The translations under genes and the position numbers were made by a program. Below are positions 1 through 6,391 of a stretch of 6,900 bases of DNA, piece after piece (positions within the stretch are counted from its first letter, which is position 1; each line of letters opens with the position of its first letter). Origin of the DNA: Gammaproteobacteria bacterium (GTDB lineage: Bacteria; Pseudomonadota; Gammaproteobacteria; Steroidobacterales; MnTg04); contig JAPUHG010000285.1 of NCBI GenBank assembly GCA_027297845.1, positions 1 to 6,900 on the forward strand. Reading direction: 5' to 3'. Under the pieces are notes generated by a model that had not been told where the DNA came from, ran no database searches, and worked only from the letters and a program-made list of their open reading frames with translations.

Positions 1-253
1 CCTTGTCCGCGCCGGTCTTGTTCATCAAGTGCCAGCTGGCCGCCCAGTTGCAATGACAATCAAGCAAAGCCCCGATAATGCCTCCGTTTAGCATGCCGGG
101 GAACGCCTCGTGGTGTGCCTCCGGTGTCCACTCGGCAACCACTTCTTCGCCTCGTGGGAAACTGCGGATACGCAACCCTTTTTTGTTGGCCGGACCACAA
201 CCGAAACACTCGTTGTCTGGCGCATATTTTTCTTGCAGGCAAAGCTCACTCAC
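1..253 (-). CDS. PaaI/THEM-like hotdog-fold thioesterase, N-terminal part (cut by left window edge)
   Basis: Reading the minus strand from a GTG at 253-251 gives 84 uninterrupted codons to the window edge. The GTG has a good Shine-Dalgarno, AAAGGAG, ending 8 bases upstream. The protein opens with a C-F-G-C-G-x-x-N motif (Cys16, Cys19) followed by KGLRI, which is typical of a PaaI-like subgroup. It continues with HHEAFPGMLNGGIIGALLD at residues 47-65, the hotdog central-helix motif. In the family the Asp (here Asp65) and the nearby Asn/His-Gly-Gly (here Asn56-Gly57-Gly58) shape the acyl-CoA thioester site. The expected activity is hydrolysis of an acyl- or aryl-CoA in the cytoplasm; the substrate cannot be read. 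HGG is replaced by NGG, as in some relatives. The gene starts 40 bp after the ctlX stop on the same strand, so it is probably the second gene of that transcript. About half of a usual 140-170 residue protein is visible. Confidence 0.82.
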   Translation of the reverse strand, partial: MSELCLQEKYAPDNECFGCGPANKKGLRIRSFPRGEEVVAEWTPEAHHEAFPGMLNGGIIGALLDCHCNWAASWHLMNKTGADK

Positions 254-293
254 TATCCCGACTCCTTTGATTCCCAGGGAAGCGCAAATCTAT

Positions 294-1238
294 TCATGGG
301 CGAACAGGCAAATGTATTTCCGCAAGCATGCAACGCACGCTACCCCCCGAGCTTGTTTCAATAGTGTCGATGGGTACAGAAACGATCTGTGCACGACTGG
401 ATAATGCCTTACGTTGCTCATCGTCCAGGCTGTTCAGAGCCTGGCTGGACATCGCGATTATGCGTTCGCCGTTTGCCGATTTCAGCTCAAGCATATTGCC
501 CGCAAAACTGGCCATTTGCGCAAAACTGATATCAATCACTTCGTGACCGGTTCCGCGTAGCCTGTTCAGCACCGCCGTGCGTTGCTCTTCCGCTATGCAC
601 TCGGAACAAATAACGACGAAATCCAGACCGATGCACATCATGACATTGGTGTGATAGATGGCGCTGCCATCCTCGTCCAACGCAGAAAATGCCACCACCT
701 CATAAACCATCTTTCGGGCGAACTCACCCAGAAGATCGAGATCGGTGCGCGCCGACTTGCACGCGTAAGCAATATGGTTATCACGATCCAGAACAAGGCT
801 TCCCGTGCCCTCAAGAAATTTTTCCTCGGCCTCGCACGAGCTCAAATCAAGCGTCTGCTCAATGTTGAATCCATGGTCGGCGCGCAAAGAAGCAAGAATA
901 TCCTCACGCCGCTCTGGCCTGCGATTACCCGCCATCATCGGATATAAAACCGCTGTCCCATCGGCGTGCATGCTCAGCCAGTTATTCGGGAAAATAGAAT
1001 CCGGCGTGTGCGGCTCCAGCGTGTCGTCAAAAATCACAACATTGACGCCAACAGCCTCAAGCGCTGCCGCGAGATTATTGAACTCGGCCAGCGCCATTTC
1101 GTGGATATTTTCGTCCGCCAATGAAGGGCCCTGTTGTTGAAAACGATTACTCTCCGCGGTCTGCGGATTTGTTTGAAAACGAACCGGCCGGATCATCAGC
1201 ACCGATGAACTTGTTTTTGGCTCACTCGCGTCGGTCAT
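294..1238 (-). CDS. ctlX: CtlX-like citrulline/guanidino hydrolase (arginine deiminase/amidinotransferase superfamily)
   Basis: This 314-residue protein fits the pentein (guanidino-group-modifying) superfamily and the CtlX branch, described for citrulline use in Francisella; DDAH and arginine deiminase are more distant kin. The N-terminal MIRPVRFQTNPQTAESNRFQ (about residues 15-34) is a family signature. PDSIFPNNW (about 79-87) supplies the first acidic and substrate-binding residues. LEGTGSLVLDR (about 142-152) carries Glu143, YHTNV (195-199) the catalytic His196, and GGSVRCMLAEIHLP near the C-terminus the nucleophile Cys303. The catalytic set is therefore complete and the length is normal. 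The protein is predicted to be cytoplasmic, with no signal peptide. I chose the ATG at 1238; a TTG one codon upstream (1241) is possible, but the GGGG at 1249-1246 is better spaced for the ATG (7 bases). No arginine deiminase-pathway neighbours are visible, so citrulline as substrate is a family-based inference. Confidence 0.88.
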   Translation of the reverse strand: MTDASEPKTSSSVLMIRPVRFQTNPQTAESNRFQQQGPSLADENIHEMALAEFNNLAAALEAVGVNVVIFDDTLEPHTPDSIFPNNWLSMHADGTAVLYPMMAGNRRPERREDILASLRADHGFNIEQTLDLSSCEAEEKFLEGTGSLVLDRDNHIAYACKSARTDLDLLGEFARKMVYEVVAFSALDEDGSAIYHTNVMMCIGLDFVVICSECIAEEQRTAVLNRLRGTGHEVIDISFAQMASFAGNMLELKSANGERIIAMSSQALNSLDDEQRKALSSRAQIVSVPIDTIETSSGGSVRCMLAEIHLPVRP

Positions 1239-1361
1239 CAATTATCCCCATCGAGGCAGGATAGACATTCTACTATTCCCCGCTCTACACCTACAGTGGT
1301 TGATATACTCGTTCCGACAACTGCACCTGACCGGCGTCGGGCGGTTTGCCGGGTTTAAGCA
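1239..1361. promoter_or_regulatory. Divergent intergenic region between ctlX and the TPR-sulfotransferase gene
   Basis: This 123-bp spacer must hold the promoters of both flanking genes, which point away from each other. On the minus strand a TAGAAT (1272-1267) could be a -10 box for ctlX, leaving a leader of about 20 bases, but no good -35 is visible. On the plus strand the best candidate is the extended -10 listed separately. The ribosome binding site of the plus-strand gene is weak: only CCGGG about 8 bases upstream of its ATG. Confidence 0.4.
1301..1309 (+). promoter_or_regulatory. Candidate extended -10 promoter element for the TPR-sulfotransferase gene
   Basis: The sequence TGATATACT matches the extended -10 consensus TGnTATAAT at all but one position. 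It would start transcription near 1316, giving a leader of about 45 bases before the ATG at 1362. No convincing -35 hexamer is seen, which is common for extended -10 promoters. This is pattern matching only. Confidence 0.35.
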
Positions 1362-3182
1362 ATGGACGAAAAAGAAAAAATCAGCGCAGTACTTCAGGAA
1401 GCATCGCAAGCGATGGATTCAGGCGACTACCAAAAGGCGTTTGAATTGACCCGCCGTGCCTGCGACCTGCAACCGAAAAATGCCAGGCTCTGGATCACCG
1501 CCGGGACTTTGAGTGGCCAAATCGGGGAGCTCGAAGGCGCCGAGCATTGCCTGCGCAAGGCGCTGGCGCTGGCACCCGATTCAACAACTGCACTGGAAAA
1601 CCTGAGCGTGACCCTGGTCAGCAAAGGCGAGGCCGAAAAAGCGCTGCAGTACGCTACCCATGCCATACTTTTGAATCCAGCCGCGAAAACACTTGATCGG
1701 CGCGGTTATATACTGGCGCAACTGGGGCGCCATGATGAAGCGATTCGCGATTTTCGCGAGGCCCTCGACGCTAATCCGAAACTGGCCGGCGCGCATAATA
1801 ATCTCGGTGTTTCGTTACAGGCGATCGGCGCGCATGAAGAGGCCTTCGATAGTTTTTCGCGTACCATCGCGCTGGAGCCGAAACATGCTGACGCGTGGAA
1901 CAACAAGGGACTGGCCTGCCAGGCCCTGGGCAAGCTCGAGCAGGCTCTGGCTGCTCATCGCCAGGCAGTAGAACTGAATCCTCAACACAGTAGCGCCCTG
2001 GCCGAGCTGGCCGCGACACTGGAGCGCAGCAACCAGGTCGGCGAGGCGCGCAGCGCAGCAGGCCGCGCACTCGAAATCGAACCAGACCAGCGCAAGGCCA
2101 GTCTCGTTCTCGCCGTTCTCGACCGTCGTGATGGCAATCTTGACTCGGCGGAAGCACGCTGCCGAGCGCTGTTGAGCAATGCGGAAAACACCCAGGAAAA
2201 AGGCGAACTCTCGCTTGAGTTGGCGCAGTGCTTGGATAAGCTGGGTCGCTACGATGAGGCATTCGGGTTGTTTGAACGAGGCCAGAAGTTATTGCTGGAG
2301 AGTTGGCACAGCAAACCCGAGAAACAAGCCTATCTTGAGCAGATCGAAGCAAATGGACGATGGCCCCATCCGAGCGGTCCCACGGCCCGGAGCAATTCTG
2401 TCCAGGAGTATAGAACTCCCGCTTTTCTGGTCGGCTTCCCGCGCTCTGGAACAACGCTGACGGCCAGCATTCTGGATGCACACGCGGCAATCAGTGCGAG
2501 TGACGAACAGCCGCTAATTCCGAGCTTGATGAAATTCGCCGAAACCACGCTTGGCATTCAGCCCGGCTCAATTACGACGGATCAGCGCGCTGCTCTGGCC
2601 AGTGAATATTGGCGAATGGTGGAAGAAAACGATGATCTGGCGATGGCGGATACACTTTTTCTGGACAAACTTCCGTTGAATATTACGCGCCTGGGTTTTA
2701 TACGACAGGTTTTTCCACAGGCGAAGATTATCGTGGCGCTTCGCGATCCACGCGACGTCTGTCTGAGCGCTTTTATGCAATCCTTCAAGCCCAACCCGGC
2801 GATGGTTCATTTCACGAACTTGTCCGACACAGCCAAGCTGTACTGCAAGGTGATGAAAACCTGGCTGGCTATTCGCAATAGCAATTTGCCGGGGGTTTTT
2901 GAATCGTCCTATGAGAGCCTGATCGATAACTTTGAAACATCGACGAAAGAATTGCTTGAGTTTCTTGGCCTGGAGTGGACCGAAGATGTTGGCCGTTTCC
3001 ACGAGAAAACCAGGTCTGCATACCTGAGCACCCCGAGTTACCAGGCGATCAGTGAACCTATTTATCAGTCCGCCCGCAACCGGTGGAAAAACTACCGGGA
3101 ACCGGTGAAACAGATAACGCCCGTACTCGCCGGGTATCTATCTGCTTTCGGATATACGGAAAAAACTGATTCAGTGGATTAG
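1362..3182 (+). CDS. TPR-repeat sulfotransferase (N-terminal TPR array, C-terminal PAPS-dependent sulfotransferase domain)
   Basis: This 606-residue protein has two parts. Residues about 7-315 form some eight tetratricopeptide repeats with the usual G/A-x-x-E-A-x-x-x-F/Y-x-x-A-L-x-L-x-P spacing (examples: GDYQKAFELTRRACDLQP at 21-38 and GRHDEAIRDFREALDANP at 122-139). Residues about 350-600 form a sulfotransferase domain of the Sulfotransfer_3 type. The 5'-phosphosulfate loop is FLVGFPRSGTTL (355-366) and the 3'-phosphate motif is ALRDPRDVCLSAF (459-471). A late Arg/Trp segment, QSARNRWKNYRE (569-580), matches the conserved C-terminal PAPS-contact region. The expected reaction is sulfate transfer from PAPS to an alcohol or tyrosine-like acceptor; the TPR array probably binds the acceptor or a partner. 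There is no signal peptide or membrane segment, so it is likely cytoplasmic. The acceptor is unknown. The gene is monocistronic here, with ctlX divergent upstream and alkB convergent downstream. No PAPS-synthesis genes lie in the window. Confidence 0.93.
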   Translation: MDEKEKISAVLQEASQAMDSGDYQKAFELTRRACDLQPKNARLWITAGTLSGQIGELEGAEHCLRKALALAPDSTTALENLSVTLVSKGEAEKALQYATHAILLNPAAKTLDRRGYILAQLGRHDEAIRDFREALDANPKLAGAHNNLGVSLQAIGAHEEAFDSFSRTIALEPKHADAWNNKGLACQALGKLEQALAAHRQAVELNPQHSSALAELAATLERSNQVGEARSAAGRALEIEPDQRKASLVLAVLDRRDGNLDSAEARCRALLSNAENTQEKGELSLELAQCLDKLGRYDEAFGLFERGQKLLLESWHSKPEKQAYLEQIEANGRWPHPSGPTARSNSVQEYRTPAFLVGFPRSGTTLTASILDAHAAISASDEQPLIPSLMKFAETTLGIQPGSITTDQRAALASEYWRMVEENDDLAMADTLFLDKLPLNITRLGFIRQVFPQAKIIVALRDPRDVCLSAFMQSFKPNPAMVHFTNLSDTAKLYCKVMKTWLAIRNSNLPGVFESSYESLIDNFETSTKELLEFLGLEWTEDVGRFHEKTRSAYLSTPSYQAISEPIYQSARNRWKNYREPVKQITPVLAGYLSAFGYTEKTDSVD

Positions 3183-3211
3183 ACCAGCCGCGGAACAGCA
3201 TTCAATAATCA

Positions 3212-4477
3212 TTAACCGGCGGGTTGCCGGGCGAGCAGTTTCGGATCCACATTGAGCTTGTTGAGATCGCCATCGACCAGGGCCAGGGTTCTCGGATCTA
3301 CAACCTTGCGCCACAAAAAGGGCACATAGGCGAGCAGGAACATGCCGACATAACCCGATGGGAGTTGTGGAGCGTCATCGAAATGCCTCAGTGATTGATA
3401 TCTTCGCGTCGCGTGATAGTGGTGATCGGAGTGCCGTTCCAAATGAAATAACAGAATATTGGAGGCCACGTGATTCGCATTCCAGGAATGCCTGGGCTCG
3501 CACGCCTCATATCTTCCATCGGGCAATTTCTGGCGGAGCAAACCGTAATGTTCGACATAGTTGGCACCGGTTAGCTGGAACCAGGCCACCGGTGCTTGCA
3601 GCAAAAGGAAAAGCAAGGCCATTGCTCCGAAATAAGCGGTCAGCAACCCATACAGGACTATCGAGATCGCCAAGGACTGCAGAATGCTGTTGCCAAACGA
3701 CCATAGCTTCTTGTCGAGTCGTGCAAGGCGTTGTTTTTCCAGCCTCCATCCGCGCCTGACGCCGCCGGGAATCTCGCGCATCGCAAATCGATAGATGTTC
3801 TCGCCAAAACGGGAACTCGCCGAATCCTCCGGCGTCGCTACCTGCGCGTGATGGCCGGCGTTATGCTCGATATTGAAATGAGGATAAGCGGAGACCGCCA
3901 GGACAATTTTGGCCAGGTTTTTTTCCAACGCCGTGTTTTTGTGACCAAGCTCATGCCCGGTGTTGATCGCCATACCATTGACCACACCGGTGGTAAAAAC
4001 CAAAGCCAAAAATCCGGGCAGGGCGATTTCGTGCGAACCCACATACCAGGCCGCAACGATAAGCGTGATGAAATGCATCGGCACGGCGGCAAAGGTCAGA
4101 TAGCGATAGTAACGATCGGCTTCAAGTTGCGGGACGATTTGCTCGGGTGGGTTCCTTTCATCCTCGCCGAGCCAGTAGTCGACCAGCGGCACCAGCGTGT
4201 AAATCAGCAACAGGGGAATCCACATGGTCCACTGCAAACCGCTATACAGGATCAACCCGATACCGAGCAGCGGTACAAGCGGGAAAAACGTTGCAATCAT
4301 CCACCCGTAGCGTCGAGTGTCCCGATAGCTGATTTCCCCCGCGCCCGGATCCGTTGCTGAATAAGTATGCATAGATGTATTCCGCAGGAACTCATGGCCA
4401 TTGGAGCGCGTATCTGCAAACTCACGAGACGCGCTCGACAAAGTATAGCGCCGCATACAGACCAATGCAGGGCTCAT
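3212..4477 (-). CDS. alkB: AlkB-type membrane alkane 1-monooxygenase (non-haem di-iron)
   Basis: All four AlkB signatures are present: HELGHK (175-180), EHNAGHH (204-210), NYVEHYGLLR (306-315) and LERHSDHH (346-353). The His clusters bind the di-iron centre. Hydrophobic spans at about 59-80, 84-100, 126-145, 151-170, 262-280 and 284-301 fit the six-helix inner-membrane fold. The family oxidises n-alkanes to 1-alkanols with O2 and electrons from rubredoxin; no rubredoxin or reductase gene is visible, so these would be elsewhere. The start is uncertain. ATG 4477 has GGAG 5 bases upstream and gives 421 residues, whereas ATG 4372 (residue 36) gives 386 residues and places the conserved YRDTRRYGW segment where it lies in characterised AlkBs, but has only a weak GGA. 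The gene converges on the TPR-sulfotransferase and diverges from the exported-protein gene. XylM-like hydroxylases are a less likely alternative, given the NYVEHYGL and HSDHH motifs. Confidence 0.93.
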   Translation of the reverse strand: MSPALVCMRRYTLSSASREFADTRSNGHEFLRNTSMHTYSATDPGAGEISYRDTRRYGWMIATFFPLVPLLGIGLILYSGLQWTMWIPLLLIYTLVPLVDYWLGEDERNPPEQIVPQLEADRYYRYLTFAAVPMHFITLIVAAWYVGSHEIALPGFLALVFTTGVVNGMAINTGHELGHKNTALEKNLAKIVLAVSAYPHFNIEHNAGHHAQVATPEDSASSRFGENIYRFAMREIPGGVRRGWRLEKQRLARLDKKLWSFGNSILQSLAISIVLYGLLTAYFGAMALLFLLLQAPVAWFQLTGANYVEHYGLLRQKLPDGRYEACEPRHSWNANHVASNILLFHLERHSDHHYHATRRYQSLRHFDDAPQLPSGYVGMFLLAYVPFLWRKVVDPRTLALVDGDLNKLNVDPKLLARQPAG

Positions 4478-4651
4478 CCCATCTCCAGCAGCTTAGCCGC
4501 AAGTTGTTGAATTTCTAAAAGAAATCGAAAATTCTATCGTTCCTTATGTTTCAGCCACATCGATTTTCATGGCATAGTGCGAACCTTGTCACCCAAGAGC
4601 AGATCATCTGATGAGACAATCAGCCAAATTCAAACCGCTTTACGGGATTGC
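4478..4651. promoter_or_regulatory. Divergent AT-rich control region between alkB and the exported-protein gene
   Basis: This spacer must carry promoters in both directions. It includes an AT-rich core (about 4500-4570) with an inverted repeat, listed separately. A minus-strand TAGAAT (4536-4531) could be the -10 box of alkB, placing the transcription start near 4524 and leaving a leader of about 47 bases before the ATG at 4477; its -35 is poor. On the plus strand a CATAGT preceded by TGG (about 4571-4579) is a weak -10 candidate. Nothing suggests a small gene here. Confidence 0.4.
4507..4529. repeat. Imperfect inverted repeat, possible operator for alkB
   Basis: The arms TTGAATTTCT (4507-4516) and AGAAATCGAA (4520-4529) flank a 3-base AAA centre. 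Six inner bases pair perfectly and two more outer bases match. The repeat lies just downstream of a candidate alkB -10 box (minus strand 4536-4531), over the predicted transcription start. That is where a repressor site would sit. AT-rich DNA makes chance dyads common, so the call is tentative. Confidence 0.35.
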
Positions 4652-6301
4652 ATGACCATAGAACCAAGACTAATAGTGTCGCGCCTGAACAAAGCAACTG
4701 CGTTCGCATTGCTGATTCTCGCCAGTTTGTTTTGGCAGAGTCCGGCCAGGGCTCAATGCGTCTGTGGATTCGGTGACGGCGCTTTTACGCTGACCACGAT
4801 TTCAGTCGATGGCGACACCAGTGATTGGGCGGCGGTACTCGCCGATACTGATAATAATGTCTGCGATGGCCCTTCCGGTGGAATAGCGGATCTGGATGCA
4901 CCGGTGCAGTCCACCGGCCGCGATATCGCCCAGTTTGCGTTTACTTGGGATGCTACCAACATCTACTTGTTTACCGAACGCGTGGGATCACAATCCAATG
5001 CCCAACAGTTTATTTATTATGCCGATATCGATAACGATGGCCTGATGGAAACCGGGGAACCCGTGATCGGCGTGTCCTGGAAGGGCAGCAATCGCAGAAT
5101 CGATATCAGCCTGTTCTCCTATGTCTCCGCCAGCCCGGCCGGGGATCCGATGGTCGATGGCGGTGGACAGGCAGACGGCTATACATTACCCGGCGAATTT
5201 GTCGACGCATCAGGTGGTAACAACCCGGTGCGCAGTGGAACCTGGGGTTCCGCGAACGGGCTGAACATGGAATTCTCCATTTCCTGGGCCGAACTGGGCC
5301 TGGCGTCGGGAACGCCGTTTACCTTTCATGTCAGCAGCACCAATTCGGCGCTGAATGCCAACAACATTGCAGACAAGATAGACGACAACCTCAGTGGTTG
5401 CGGCGGGGGCCCTGGCGGCACGCAGTTTGTCGCGCTGGCTTTTTTGCCGAATCTGACCCTGAGCGGCCAGCACCTGGACGCGGTCGTCGGCGCACACACC
5501 TTGACCAACGATGGCAATGGCGATGACATTTTTGACCTGTCATCGGTGATTAGCGGCGATTACACGCCGACTGTGTCCTATTACCGCGATGCCGATGCCA
5601 GCGGCGACCTCAGCGCCGGCGATTTTCTTTTGTCCGACTCCGATGCCGATCTATTCCCGGATACCGGCCTGGTTGCAGCCGGCCAAACCATCGAGTTGCT
5701 GATCGTATACCAGATCGGGTTTGTATCGGGCTTCGACCCGATGGGAATCGCGACTGTCGTCACGACGACAACTTCGAGCGTCAATACGCTGGCCAACCAG
5801 ATTGTGACCGATACCATCGAAGTGATCCTGGCGGCCGATCTCATCTTGGTCAAAAGCGCTGCCATCTCATCGGATCCGGTAAGCGGCGCGAGCAACCCGA
5901 AAGCAATTCCAGGCGCCGTTGCTTTGTACACGATCACCGTCAGCAACCAGGGTGGCAGACCCGCCGACATCGATACCACGGTGATTACCGACAGAATCCC
6001 GGCGGGTAGTTCGATGGTGGTCAACGATATAGGCGGTATCGGTTCCGGACCGCTGAGTTTCACCAATGGCAGCCCCGCGAGTGGTTTGACCTATACCTTC
6101 ACCAGCCTTGGCGATATGTTTGACGACCTGGAGTTTTCCGATAATGGCGGCGCCAGCTTCATTTATATACCAATGGCCGATGCCAACGGCGTCGACGCCA
6201 ACGTCACCGACATTCGGATCAATCCAAAAGGCGTTTTCCTGCCGTCATCGGGAGCAGGCAACCCGGGATTCACGATCACTTTCCGCGTCCGCGTACAATA
6301 A
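4652..6301 (+). CDS. Exported multi-domain protein: CBM9/DOMON-like N-terminal domain, Ca-binding-type loops, DUF11-like C-terminal domain
   Basis: The product is 549 residues from ATG 4652, preceded by GGGA 4 bases upstream. Starting further upstream (GTG 4577) would bury the signal peptide. Residues 1-35 form a Sec signal: basic RLNK, hydrophobic ATAFALLILASLFW, then a PARA-Q cleavage site. Residues about 47-230 begin ISVDGDTSDW and continue with beta-rich FTWDATNIYLF and FSISWAELGL, resembling CBM9/DOMON-like surface domains. Residues about 264-395 form a second beta-rich module, and about 397-549 a DUF11-like domain (KAIPGAVALYTITVSNQG, then ITDRIPAG, RINPKG). DxDxDG-type loops at 125-136, 313-324 and 329-339 suggest calcium binding. 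There is no catalytic motif, no lipobox, and no PEP-CTERM, LPXTG or membrane anchor at the C-terminus, so it is probably secreted or loosely surface-bound. It diverges from alkB and ends at a strong terminator. Its function is unknown; an adhesive or matrix role is inference. Confidence 0.85.
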   Translation: MTIEPRLIVSRLNKATAFALLILASLFWQSPARAQCVCGFGDGAFTLTTISVDGDTSDWAAVLADTDNNVCDGPSGGIADLDAPVQSTGRDIAQFAFTWDATNIYLFTERVGSQSNAQQFIYYADIDNDGLMETGEPVIGVSWKGSNRRIDISLFSYVSASPAGDPMVDGGGQADGYTLPGEFVDASGGNNPVRSGTWGSANGLNMEFSISWAELGLASGTPFTFHVSSTNSALNANNIADKIDDNLSGCGGGPGGTQFVALAFLPNLTLSGQHLDAVVGAHTLTNDGNGDDIFDLSSVISGDYTPTVSYYRDADASGDLSAGDFLLSDSDADLFPDTGLVAAGQTIELLIVYQIGFVSGFDPMGIATVVTTTTSSVNTLANQIVTDTIEVILAADLILVKSAAISSDPVSGASNPKAIPGAVALYTITVSNQGGRPADIDTTVITDRIPAGSSMVVNDIGGIGSGPLSFTNGSPASGLTYTFTSLGDMFDDLEFSDNGGASFIYIPMADANGVDANVTDIRINPKGVFLPSSGAGNPGFTITFRVRVQ

Positions 6302-6331
6302 AAAAAACCCCGCTCAATGAGCGGGGTTTTT
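6302..6331. terminator. Strong bidirectional Rho-independent terminator
   Basis: A perfect 8-bp GC-rich stem, CCCCGCTC (6308-6315) and GAGCGGGG (6319-6326), closes a 3-base AAT loop. It is followed by TTTTT (6327-6331) and preceded by a run of A that begins in the TAA stop codon. It therefore ends the exported-protein transcript on the plus strand. On the minus strand the A-run becomes a U-tract, ending the receptor transcript that stops at 6392. Confidence 0.93.
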
Positions 6332-6391
6332 CATTTTCCGAAGGCTATTCAGACAGCCTCCATTTTCCTGTTTCTACTGAAACGCTATACC

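Noticed and set aside
1771..2490. 239-codon open frame antisense to the TPR-sulfotransferase gene
   Set aside because: It lies wholly inside a well-supported gene, and its Arg/Pro/Cys-rich translation has no domain features; it is a shadow of GC-biased codon positions.
3216..3230. Hairpin CCGGC / GCCGG near the 3' end of alkB as a terminator
   Set aside because: The stem is only 5 bp, lies inside the coding region and has no T-run on either strand.
3731..4360. 209-codon open frame antisense to alkB
   Set aside because: It fully overlaps the strongly supported alkB, and the translation shows no motif or hydrophobic pattern.
4755..4766. Cys36 and Cys38 right after the signal peptide of the exported protein, suggesting a lipoprotein
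   Set aside because: The residues before the first Cys are R-A-Q, which does not fit a lipobox (L-A/S-G/A-C). A signal peptidase I site after PARA fits better.
6342..6359. Small hairpin AGGCT / AGCCT between the receptor stop codon and the strong terminator
   Set aside because: A 5-bp stem with an 8-base loop and no T-tract; likely chance.
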